This document shows positions 1 through 4,780 of a stretch of DNA of 5,857 bases, piece by piece; within the stretch, counting starts at the first letter, position 1, and the number at the start of each line of letters is the position of its first letter. The stretch covers positions 1 to 5,857 of the forward strand of contig URBQ01000054.1 in the NCBI GenBank assembly GCA_900546115.1. The letters are read 5' to 3'. Position numbers and translations under genes: made by a program. This DNA is from an uncultured Collinsella sp. Lineage in GTDB: Bacteria; Actinomycetota; Coriobacteriia; Coriobacteriales; Coriobacteriaceae. Under the pieces are notes generated by a model. That model was given only the letters and a program-made list of their open reading frames with translations. It was not told where the DNA came from and ran no database searches.

Positions 1-71
1 GGACTTGCAGCGACGGACCTCGGGACGCTCTTACACCACGTCTGCGCGCGCCACCCTTCGCGCAAGGGGCA
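1..71. other. Left window edge, unassigned GC-rich sequence
   Basis: This stretch is GC-rich, like the coding sequence elsewhere in the window, but no gene can be assigned. Plus-strand frame 1 is open from position 1 to a TAA at 145-147 and has GC-rich third positions up to about position 75. Frame 2 is open to a TAA at 131-133. Frame 3 closes at about 93-95. No frame gives a protein I recognise. It may be the 3' end of a gene cut by the window edge, or plain intergenic sequence. Confidence 0.3.
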
Positions 72-101
72 GTGGACAAAAAATGCCAAATATGAGTACT
101 A
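72..101 (+). repeat. Left copy of an inverted 29-bp motif
   Basis: Positions 72-100 match the reverse complement of 273-301 at 24 of 29 bases. The 14 bases CAAATATGAGTACT (87-100) match perfectly. The two copies point towards each other, enclosing about 170 bp that contains a strong hairpin. Each copy includes an ATG followed by AGT ACT in the same relative position. No target-site duplication is visible outside the arms. The pair could be the ends of a small non-autonomous element or two copies of a dispersed intergenic motif. Confidence 0.6.
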
Positions 102-133
102 TTGCTGCGTTGGTCACATATGTTTGCACATAA
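92..133 (+). CDS. Possible 13-residue small ORF starting in the left motif
   Basis: The reading frame starts at the ATG inside the left inverted motif, reads MSTIAALVTYVCT and stops with TAA one base before the hairpin at 135-175. An in-frame ATG lies at 83-85, and the frame is open back to the window edge, so this could instead be the tail of a longer truncated gene. No convincing Shine-Dalgarno sequence precedes either ATG. The only support for translation is that the minus-strand copy of the motif, read in the same frame, gives a similar start (MSTV after N, versus MSTI after N). Coding status is uncertain. Confidence 0.15.
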   Translation: MSTIAALVTYVCT

Positions 134-134
134 T

Positions 135-175
135 AATGGGCTCCTAATGAGAGTACTTCTCGTTAGGAGCCCATT
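135..175. terminator. Strong hairpin, probably a bidirectional terminator
   Basis: The arms at 135-147 and 163-175 are perfectly complementary over 13 bp (AATGGGCTCCTAA). The stem extends inward to 153/157 with two G-U pairs, giving 19 pairs closed by a 3-nt loop. A T-rich stretch (TTTATT) follows on the plus strand and ATTATTATG follows on the minus strand. Open frames end just before it on both sides, at 133 on plus and at 195 on minus, as expected for a shared terminator between convergent units. The T-runs are short, so termination strength is inferred. Confidence 0.65.
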
Positions 176-194
176 TTATTGAACATTTGGGGAG

Positions 195-281
195 TTACGT
201 CAGCTCGTGCAGCTGGTCGTCATGCCTATAAGCATCAAAAATGCCCCGAATCGCTGCTACTAAAAAGGTAACAGTACTCAT
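195..281 (-). CDS. Possible 28-residue small ORF starting in the right motif
   Basis: Read on the minus strand, the ATG within the right inverted motif (279-281) opens 28 codons ending in TAA at 195-197. The peptide has a hydrophobic first half (begins MSTVTFLVAAIRGIFDAYR) and a polar, His- and Asp-containing tail. The frame stays open upstream to a TAG at 351-353 and includes WPRGFVDSRGQ, but no ATG, GTG or TTG start occurs in that extension. No Shine-Dalgarno sequence is evident. The hairpin at 175-135 lies about 20 nt after the stop and could terminate transcription. It could be a small gene, the remnant of a longer gene, or a chance frame in a repeat. I do not recognise a family. Confidence 0.25.
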   Translation of the reverse strand: MSTVTFLVAAIRGIFDAYRHDDQLHELT

Positions 282-301
282 ATTTGATGTATTTTGACCA
301 C
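273..301 (-). repeat. Right copy of an inverted 29-bp motif
   Basis: This is the inverted partner of 72-100. AGTACTCATATTTG (273-286) is the exact reverse complement of 87-100, and the outer part (TTTTGACCAC) is also mostly conserved. The palindromic hexamer AGTACT occurs at the inner end of both motif copies (95-100 and 273-278) and again at the tip of the central hairpin (152-157). The purpose of the motif is unknown. Confidence 0.6.
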
Positions 302-324
302 GGCTATCTACAAACCCCCTAGGC

Positions 325-401
325 CACTCATTAGGGACAGACTTAAATGACTAGTTGTTGGGGATCAGTCATTGGGGACGTTCTTAAATGACTAGGTGTG
401 G
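325..401. repeat. Two direct copies of a 36-bp REP-like repeat
   Basis: Units at 325-360 and 366-401 match at 29 of 36 bases with a 41-bp period. Both contain the pattern TCATT, then GGGAC, then CTTAAATGACTAG. Each unit is also an imperfect inverted repeat: TCATT (328-332) against AATGA (346-350), and AGTCATT (367-373) against AATGACT (387-393). This size and palindromic form resemble REP elements, which in other bacteria are spread by IS200-like REP-associated tyrosine transposases. No transposase is in the window. The second unit ends 9 bp from the stop of the acetyltransferase gene. Confidence 0.6.
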
Positions 402-410
402 CTGCTTGGG

Positions 411-1052
411 CTAGGCTGTTAGATCGAGTTCGTAGAGGAAGCTTTCGCGCGGCATGGCGTGGCGGCGCTCTTCGCGGTTGGCGCGGTGCGTGGCCGTGCG
501 CTTAAAGCCGTGCAACTCGTAGAACTTCCACGAGCAGTTGGAGTCGGTGTACAGGTGCGCCCTCGTCGCTCCAAGCGAGGACAGGTGCGAGACTGCGGCA
601 TCGAGCAGAACCGTGCCAACGCCCAGGCCATGGACATCGCGATCCACGGCAAGCAGCGTGACCTCGTTGTCGTGCGGCAACGGGCTGCTCTCGAGCAGAC
701 GGTTGTTGGTTCGGATGGTTGCGCGTACAAACGAGAGATACTCGGCGCAGGCATCGGGCTCCAGCTCACGCATCTGCGATAGCAGCGCGCGTTCGGTATC
801 CATCCAATGTTCCTTAACGGTGGCGCCGGAGCTCTGTCCCGCACGCGCGAGCGAAATGCCACGCGCCTGACCGTCAATCACCGCAACCTGCGAAAACGTC
901 GACGACGAAAGGCAGTAGGCAAGGTCGCACGCGGCCTCAAGGCGGTTGTACTCATCGTTATCCGAATTGTTATGCCAAAGCTGCTGCAGAATCAGCGCGA
1001 TGGCGTCGAAGTCTTCGGTGTCAAACGGTCGGTAGAGAACCCGCGAGACCAT
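411..1052 (-). CDS. GNAT-family N-acetyltransferase
   Basis: This 213-residue protein is predicted to transfer an acetyl group from acetyl-CoA to an amine; the substrate cannot be read from sequence. The GNAT core is in the C-terminal half. Motif A covers about residues 131-157 (VTLLAVDRDVHGLGVG), with the pyrophosphate-binding turn as HGLGVG (141-146), where His replaces the usual Arg or Gln. Motif B is at 166-183 (HLYTDSNCSWKFYELHGF). A helical segment of about 80 residues precedes motif A. No signal peptide or membrane segment is seen, so it should be cytosolic. The ATG at 1052 is preceded by AAGAGG four nt upstream. It is divergent from purH, with 277 bp between, and appears monocistronic. 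The family is secure; antibiotic, protein or small-molecule acetylation cannot be distinguished. Confidence 0.85.
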   Translation of the reverse strand: MVSRVLYRPFDTEDFDAIALILQQLWHNNSDNDEYNRLEAACDLAYCLSSSTFSQVAVIDGQARGISLARAGQSSGATVKEHWMDTERALLSQMRELEPDACAEYLSFVRATIRTNNRLLESSPLPHDNEVTLLAVDRDVHGLGVGTVLLDAAVSHLSSLGATRAHLYTDSNCSWKFYELHGFKRTATHRANREERRHAMPRESFLYELDLTA

Positions 1053-1210
1053 AGTGCCTCTTTCTTTTGCGGATGCATATCGAGCACAGTTCTACCACGC
1101 CATTGGCATCTAATTATGGTGCCCCTGTGTTCCATGAACTCACCGCGCCCGGTGCTGCGCCCATGCCCTCCGCTCGCAAGCTTTTTCTGCACATGCGACC
1201 GTTGCGGGGT

Positions 1211-1229
1211 GCATCGACGCGCTCGATGC
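1211..1229. promoter_or_regulatory. Perfect inverted repeat between divergent genes
   Basis: GCATCGA (1211-1217) and TCGATGC (1223-1229) form a perfect 7-bp inverted repeat around a 5-nt spacer, about 100 bp upstream of purH. The AT-rich stretch TACATTAAATCAGTATTTT (1232-1250) directly follows and is the most likely promoter region for purH, although no good -35/-10 pair could be fitted. The dyad could be an operator for purH or for the divergent acetyltransferase. A chance palindrome is also possible. Confidence 0.3.
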
Positions 1230-1329
1230 GCTACATTAAATCAGTATTTTCAATGCCGCTGCGCGAGCGCTGCAGATCGACGTATCACCGACTCACAGAG
1301 CACGGCGGCGTACCAGACAGGAGGACTGC

Positions 1330-2937
1330 ATGGGATCTGATGTGAAGATCGCACGCGCGTTGATCTCGGTTACCGATAAGACGGGCGTCGTCGATTTCGC
1401 ACGGACGCTGGTCGATGACTTTGGCGTCGAGATCATCTCTACGGGCGGCACGGCTCGTGCCATCGAGGACGCGGGCGTTCCCGTAACCCCCATCGAGGAG
1501 TTCACGGGCTATCCCGAGATGATGGACGGCCGCGTTAAGACCCTGCACCCCAAGGTTCACGGCGCGCTGCTGGCCCGCCGCGATTCCGAGCAGCACATGC
1601 AGGAGGCCGCTCAGCACGGCATTAAGCTGATCGACCTGGTCGTCGTCAACCTGTACGAGTTCGAGAAGACCGTTGCCAACCCCGAGGTCACCTTCGCGGA
1701 TGCCATCGAGCACATCGACATCGGCGGTCCCTCCATGCTGCGCTCTGCTGCCAAGAACGCCACGAGCGTTACCGTCATCTCCGATCCGGCCGACTACGAC
1801 GCCGTCCTGGCCGAGATGCACGAGACCGGCGGTTGCACCACGCTTTCCACCCGTCGTCGCCTGCAGGTGAAGGTCTACCAGACCACCGCCGCCTACGACA
1901 CGGCTATCTCCCGTTGGCTTGCCGCCCAGGCAAGTGACGTGGCGGATACCTCTGCCAAGCTCGAGATTTCGCTGGAGAAGGTCGACGACCTGCGCTATGG
2001 CGAGAATCCTCAGCAGAAGGCTACGGTCTACCGCTTTGCCGAGGGTTGCGAGAACACCGCGAGCTCGCAGTTTCCGCTCGTGGGCTCCGAGCAGATCCAG
2101 GGCAAGCCGCTCAGCTACAATAACTATCTGGATGCCGATGCCGCTTGGAACCTGGTCCGCGAGTTCGACGAGCCTGCCTGCGTGATCCTCAAGCACCAGA
2201 ACCCCTGCGGCTCCGCCGTTGCCGAGGACATTACGTCCGCTTACGACCGCGCCTTCGCCTGCGATCCCAAGAGCGCCTTCGGCGGCATCATCGCCTGCAA
2301 CCGCGAGGTTCCCTTTGAGCTGGTTGAGCACTTTGCCGATCGGAACAAGCAGTTCGTCGAGGTCATCATCGCCCCGAGCTACACCGATGAGGCACTCGAA
2401 CGCATGGCTAAGCGTCCCAACCTGCGCGTGCTGGCTACCGGCGGCGTGGACCACGGCGCCCAGGTGGAGCTGCGCTCCATCGACGGCGGCATGCTGGTGC
2501 AGGAAGTTGACCACGTGACCGAGGATCCCGCGACCTTTACGTTCCCCACCGACCGCAAGCCCACCGACGCCGAGATGGCCGAGCTTGAGTTTGCCTGGAA
2601 GGTTTGCAAGGGCGTTAAGTCCAACGCCATCCTGGTCTCCAAGGGCAAGGCCGGCATTGGTATGGGCCCCGGTCAGCCCAACCGCGTGGATTCCGCGTTG
2701 CTGGCCTGCGAGCGTGCCGAGGACTTCTGCGAGCGCGAGGACGTGGAAAAGGGCGGCTTTGCCTGCGCAAGCGACGCGTTCTTCCCGTTCCGCGACAACG
2801 TCGACGTGCTTGCCGAGCATGGCGTGACCTGCATCATCCAGCCCGGCGGCTCCAAGCGCGACGACGAGAGCATCCAGGCCTGCAACGAGCACAATATTGC
2901 GATGGTTTTCACGGGTGCCCGCCACTTCCGCCATTAA
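1330..2937 (+). CDS. purH: Bifunctional AICAR formyltransferase / IMP cyclohydrolase
   Basis: PurH carries out the last two steps of de novo purine synthesis in the cytosol. It formylates AICAR with 10-formyl-tetrahydrofolate to FAICAR, then closes the ring to IMP. The protein has 535 residues, the usual length. The N-terminal MGS-like cyclohydrolase domain (about 1-195) shows STGGTARAI (37-45), GRVKTLHPKVHGALL (67-81), DLVVVNLYEF (102-111) and IDIGGPSMLRSAAKN (129-143). The AICAR transformylase domain (about 200-535) shows DLRYGENPQQKA (220-231), SYNNYLDADAAW (262-273), the catalytic Lys-His pair in KHQNPCG (288-294), SAFGGIIACNR (315-325), FAWKVCKGVKSNAI (421-434) and the terminal IIQPGGSKRDDESI...FTGARHFRH. 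An AGGAGGA Shine-Dalgarno (1319-1325) stands 4 nt before the ATG. The gene is intact and has no other pur gene beside it here, so it is probably expressed alone. Confidence 0.98.
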   Translation: MGSDVKIARALISVTDKTGVVDFARTLVDDFGVEIISTGGTARAIEDAGVPVTPIEEFTGYPEMMDGRVKTLHPKVHGALLARRDSEQHMQEAAQHGIKLIDLVVVNLYEFEKTVANPEVTFADAIEHIDIGGPSMLRSAAKNATSVTVISDPADYDAVLAEMHETGGCTTLSTRRRLQVKVYQTTAAYDTAISRWLAAQASDVADTSAKLEISLEKVDDLRYGENPQQKATVYRFAEGCENTASSQFPLVGSEQIQGKPLSYNNYLDADAAWNLVREFDEPACVILKHQNPCGSAVAEDITSAYDRAFACDPKSAFGGIIACNREVPFELVEHFADRNKQFVEVIIAPSYTDEALERMAKRPNLRVLATGGVDHGAQVELRSIDGGMLVQEVDHVTEDPATFTFPTDRKPTDAEMAELEFAWKVCKGVKSNAILVSKGKAGIGMGPGQPNRVDSALLACERAEDFCEREDVEKGGFACASDAFFPFRDNVDVLAEHGVTCIIQPGGSKRDDESIQACNEHNIAMVFTGARHFRH

Positions 2938-2958
2938 GTAGGGAGGTGGCGCTGCGGC

Positions 2959-3051
2959 TTGCCCAACCACCGCACCTTGCCGCTCATTCGTCGCTCGCGT
3001 ACCCAAGTACGCGTCGCTCCTCTTTCACGGCAATCTGCGGCACCTGGGCAA
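2959..3051. repeat. 93-bp imperfect palindromic repeat
   Basis: The outer arms, 2959-2982 (starts TTGCCCA, ends TTGCCG) and 3028-3051 (starts CGGCAA, ends TGGGCAA), are complementary at 18 of 24 positions. At the centre, CGCGTAC (2996-3002) and GTACGCG (3007-3013) pair perfectly around CCAA. Inside, CGTCGCTC also occurs as a direct repeat (2989-2996 and 3012-3019). The inner halves between these blocks pair poorly. There is no T-run, so it is not a standard terminator. It begins 21 bp after the purH stop and has the look of a dispersed intergenic palindrome. Confidence 0.6.
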
Positions 3052-3088
3052 CCCTCGCCGACCTGTTAGGTTGACTGGGGAGGATGGG

Positions 3089-3178
3089 ATGTTATCTCGT
3101 CCCTTGGACCGCCTCGCTTCTAAAATAATCTCTGCAAAAGACGGTCGCTCCGTTTGGAGGGCCGTCTTTTTGGTATAA
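3089..3178 (+). CDS. Possible 29-residue small ORF overlapping a terminator
   Basis: An ATG at 3089-3091 follows a strong Shine-Dalgarno-like GGGGAGG (3077-3083) by 5 nt. It opens 29 codons to a TAA at 3176-3178. The peptide starts MLSRPLDRLASKIISAKDGR and is basic. Its second half is encoded by the terminator hairpin at 3136-3171, which argues against an ordinary protein gene. A leader peptide whose translation affects the terminator is conceivable but entirely inferred. A small hairpin, GGGATG (3086-3091) pairing with CGTCCC (3098-3103), would cover the start codon. Confidence 0.18.
   Translation: MLSRPLDRLASKIISAKDGRSVWRAVFLV
3136..3171 (+). terminator. Rho-independent terminator upstream of the 3188 gene
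   Basis: AAAAGACGG (3136-3144) pairs with CCGTCTTTT (3162-3170). The stem continues with CTCC/GGAG (3148-3151 with 3156-3159) and closes on a 4-nt loop. The plus strand continues into a five-T run (3167-3171). The A-run on the 5' side makes it potentially bidirectional. It lies about 200 nt after the purH stop and is the best candidate for ending the purH transcript, while insulating the next gene. Confidence 0.8.
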
Positions 3179-3179
3179 G
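3171..3179 (+). promoter_or_regulatory. Possible extended -10 promoter element
   Basis: TGGTATAAG matches an extended -10 (TGn followed by TATAAG at 3174-3179), placed directly after the terminator T-run. Initiation would fall near 3186, at or just before the ATG at 3188. That would leave the ATG at 3212 with a short leader, or make 3188 leaderless. No good -35 is present at normal spacing, as expected for an extended -10 site. The call is tentative. Confidence 0.35.
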
Positions 3180-3187
3180 AGGACGGA

Positions 3188-3919
3188 ATGACTAACACGA
3201 AAGGTACAACCATGCCCCAGATTGATGATGCAGAGCTGTTTGGCAATGCCGAGGATCAGCGTGCGTACGAGGACTTTTGCGCCAATCAGGAGGCGGTCGA
3301 GAAGTTTACGCTCGACAAGCCCGCGCTTATCTGCCGTTGGCGCATGTCCAACAAAAAGGTGCCCATGCTCAACCGTCACATTCGCGCGCTGTCCGAGCGC
3401 TTGGTGCAGGGCGAGCCGCTTACCCATAACATGCTCAGCTGGGCCAAGCAGCACGTTGAGTGGTCGCTTGCCGAGGGCGATTACACCGCGCACGACGGCG
3501 TACTCATGCTGGTGATCGACATCAACGGCAACGCTGCCATGACGGTGGGGGAGTACGAGCCGCTAGCCGATACGTCGGCCAAGGCGCTGCGTGCCCGCTC
3601 CGCCGAGGCCCGCTCCGAGGCCGACGAGACCGGCGTGGCGCCCGAGCTACTTGCCGCCGTCAACGGCGGGAGGCTTGCCTTTGTGGCGCCGGCGGACGAG
3701 TGCCTGTGCGGCACGGCGACCCTTATTGAGCAGCTGGCCCAGACCAAGGGCATCCCGGTCACGCGCGTGGACATTCCCGCTCAGCTCAAGGGCGCGCTGT
3801 TCCTAGTGAGCGACGAGCACGGCGTGGTCCCCGCCGACGATACCGATGCCGCCGAGTCCGACGCCGCCACGGTCGCCTTCTTCGCCGAAGGCTACGAAAA
3901 GCTCCGCGCCCGCCGCTAA
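3188..3919 (+). CDS. Uncharacterised protein, tentative class-IV aminotransferase-like fold
   Basis: This soluble 243-residue protein has no signal peptide or membrane segment, and I do not recognise it with certainty. Several segments follow the order seen in class-IV PLP enzymes (branched-chain aminotransferase, aminodeoxychorismate lyase). These are an N-terminal VPMLNRHIRALSERL (58-72), a strand-like DGVLMLVIDINGNAAMTVGEYEPL (103-126), a Lys after it in SAK (K132), then GTATLIEQLAQTKGIPV (175-191) and ALFLVSDEHGVVPADD (203-218). The usual glutamate/serine-rich cofactor motif after the lysine is absent, and the protein is shorter than typical members (about 280-310). It may therefore be a degenerate or non-catalytic relative. 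Two starts are possible: ATG 3188 (AGAGGA 4 nt upstream) and ATG 3212 (GAAAGG 7 nt upstream, favoured if the -10 at 3174 is real). It appears monocistronic. Confidence 0.75.
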   Translation: MTNTKGTTMPQIDDAELFGNAEDQRAYEDFCANQEAVEKFTLDKPALICRWRMSNKKVPMLNRHIRALSERLVQGEPLTHNMLSWAKQHVEWSLAEGDYTAHDGVLMLVIDINGNAAMTVGEYEPLADTSAKALRARSAEARSEADETGVAPELLAAVNGGRLAFVAPADECLCGTATLIEQLAQTKGIPVTRVDIPAQLKGALFLVSDEHGVVPADDTDAAESDAATVAFFAEGYEKLRARR

Positions 3920-3961
3920 ATGATTTTTCTGGGACGGGGATTATTTAATCATTTGATCCCC
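3918..3961. repeat. REP-like inverted repeat overlapping the stop codon
   Basis: AAATGATT (3918-3925), which includes the last two bases of the TAA stop, is the exact reverse complement of AATCATTT (3947-3954). A second, mutually exclusive hairpin is GGGGAT (3936-3941) with ATCCCC (3956-3961). The mixture of GGGAC/GGGGA with AAATGA/TCATTT recalls the units at 325-401, but the alignment is loose. It could act as a 3' transcript-stabilising or weak terminating structure; no T-run follows it. Confidence 0.45.
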
Positions 3962-3987
3962 GCGCCCGCTGCGAGCGAGGGGCGATT

Positions 3988-4013
3988 CGAACGCTTTCGT
4001 TCGCGAACAGTTC
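3988..4013. promoter_or_regulatory. Alternating GAAC/GTTC half-sites upstream of the response regulator
   Basis: CGAACG (3988-3993) and CGTTCG (3998-4003) form a perfect inverted repeat around CTTT. Immediately after it, GAACAGTTC (4005-4013) is a second dyad made of the same GAAC/GTTC half-sites. Four half-sites in 25 bp, about 90-110 bp before the regulator start, suggest an operator or a transcript hairpin. No -35/-10 pair was found nearby. The role is inferred. Confidence 0.35.
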
Positions 4014-4024
4014 TGTCACCTTAA

Positions 4025-4059
4025 TGCCGCGCGAGGCGCGCACCGGCGACTTCGCGGCA
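4025..4059. promoter_or_regulatory. Inverted repeat in the leader of the two-component operon
   Basis: TGCCGCG (4025-4031) and CGCGGCA (4053-4059) are perfect inverted repeats separated by 21 nt of GC-rich sequence. The pair lies 41-75 bp before the regulator ATG, between the GAAC/GTTC dyads and the Shine-Dalgarno sequence. It could form a stem in the 5' leader or be a protein-binding dyad. There is no T-run, so it is not a usual terminator. Confidence 0.3.
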
Positions 4060-4099
4060 ATAATGGCAGTAAGACAACCAAGAGGGGGGAACGGAATCC

Positions 4100-4771
4100 A
4101 TGGCGCTGATCTATATCGTTGAGGACGACGAGCCCATTCGTCGCGAGCTTGCCGACATCCTTGCCCGTGCCGGTTTTGAGGTCGAGGCCTGCGAATCGTT
4201 CGAGCACGTCTCGCGCGATATTCTCGCTGCCGCGCCCGATCTGGTACTGCTCGACCTCACGCTTCCTGTCAAAGACGGCCAACACATCTGCCACGAAGTC
4301 CGTCGCGAATCCGAGGTCCCCATCATCGTCCTCACTTCGCGCACGACCGAGATCGACGAGGTCATGGCCATGACGCTCGGCGCGGACGATTTTATTTCCA
4401 AGCCCTATAGCGCCCGCGTCCTCGTGGCGCGCATCAACGCGCTGATGCGCCGCACCACGGCGGCAGGCGAGCGTAGCACCATGGTCCACAAGGGGCTGGA
4501 ACTCGACCTCGCCCGCTCCGCGGTCACCAACACGGCAACCGGAGACAGCACCGAGCTCACCAAAAACGAGCTGCGCATCCTCTCTCTGCTCCTGAGCCGC
4601 GCGGGCAAGATTGTCTCGCGCTCGGCCATCATGCAGGACCTGTGGGACTCCGATGCCTTCGTGGACGACAACACGCTCACCGTCAACATCAACCGCCTGC
4701 GCACCACGCTCGACAAGATCGGCGTCAAGGAGTATCTGACCACGCATCGCGGCCAGGGCTATTCGGTCTAG
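4100..4771 (+). CDS. OmpR/PhoB-family response regulator, BceR/GraR-like
   Basis: This 223-residue two-domain transcription factor should be phosphorylated by the downstream kinase and bind promoter DNA. The receiver domain (about 1-118) has the acidic pocket E8-D9-D10, phospho-acceptor D52 in LLDLTLP, T79 and K101 in ISKPY. The winged-helix effector domain (about 128-223) ends with LTKNELRILSLLL, then FVDDNTLTVNINRLRTTLDK (187-206), and THRGQGYSV. The DDNTLTVNINRLR recognition-helix region is characteristic of the BceR/GraR/VirR branch linked to antimicrobial-peptide response. The start is fixed by the family-typical MALIYIVEDDEP; a purine-rich AGAGGGGGG (4081-4089) is 10 nt upstream, a slightly long spacing. 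The kinase gene follows within 10 nt, so the two are co-transcribed and probably translationally coupled. The stimulus is not shown. Confidence 0.95.
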   Translation: MALIYIVEDDEPIRRELADILARAGFEVEACESFEHVSRDILAAAPDLVLLDLTLPVKDGQHICHEVRRESEVPIIVLTSRTTEIDEVMAMTLGADDFISKPYSARVLVARINALMRRTTAAGERSTMVHKGLELDLARSAVTNTATGDSTELTKNELRILSLLLSRAGKIVSRSAIMQDLWDSDAFVDDNTLTVNINRLRTTLDKIGVKEYLTTHRGQGYSV

Positions 4772-4780
4772 GTGCCAGCT

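Noticed and set aside
1..72. 3' end of a recognisable upstream gene
   Set aside because: More than one frame is open and none gives a familiar protein, so no gene can be named.
325..401. CRISPR array
   Set aside because: Only two imperfect units separated by 5 bp, with no spacer-sized unique sequence and no cas gene.
807..1340. 177-codon plus-strand frame between the acetyltransferase and purH
   Set aside because: It overlaps the acetyltransferase in antisense, runs into the purH start, is Arg- and Cys-rich and has no recognisable domain.
1285..3006. 573-codon open frame on the minus strand opposite purH
   Set aside because: It lies entirely opposite a clear purH gene with all family motifs. 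Long antisense frames are a known by-product of high-GC codon usage, and the translation is a low-complexity mixture of Gly, Ala, Leu and Val with no recognisable domain.
2959..3051. Rho-independent terminator for purH
   Set aside because: The palindrome has poorly paired inner halves and no T-run on either side. The hairpin at 3136-3171 is a much better terminator.
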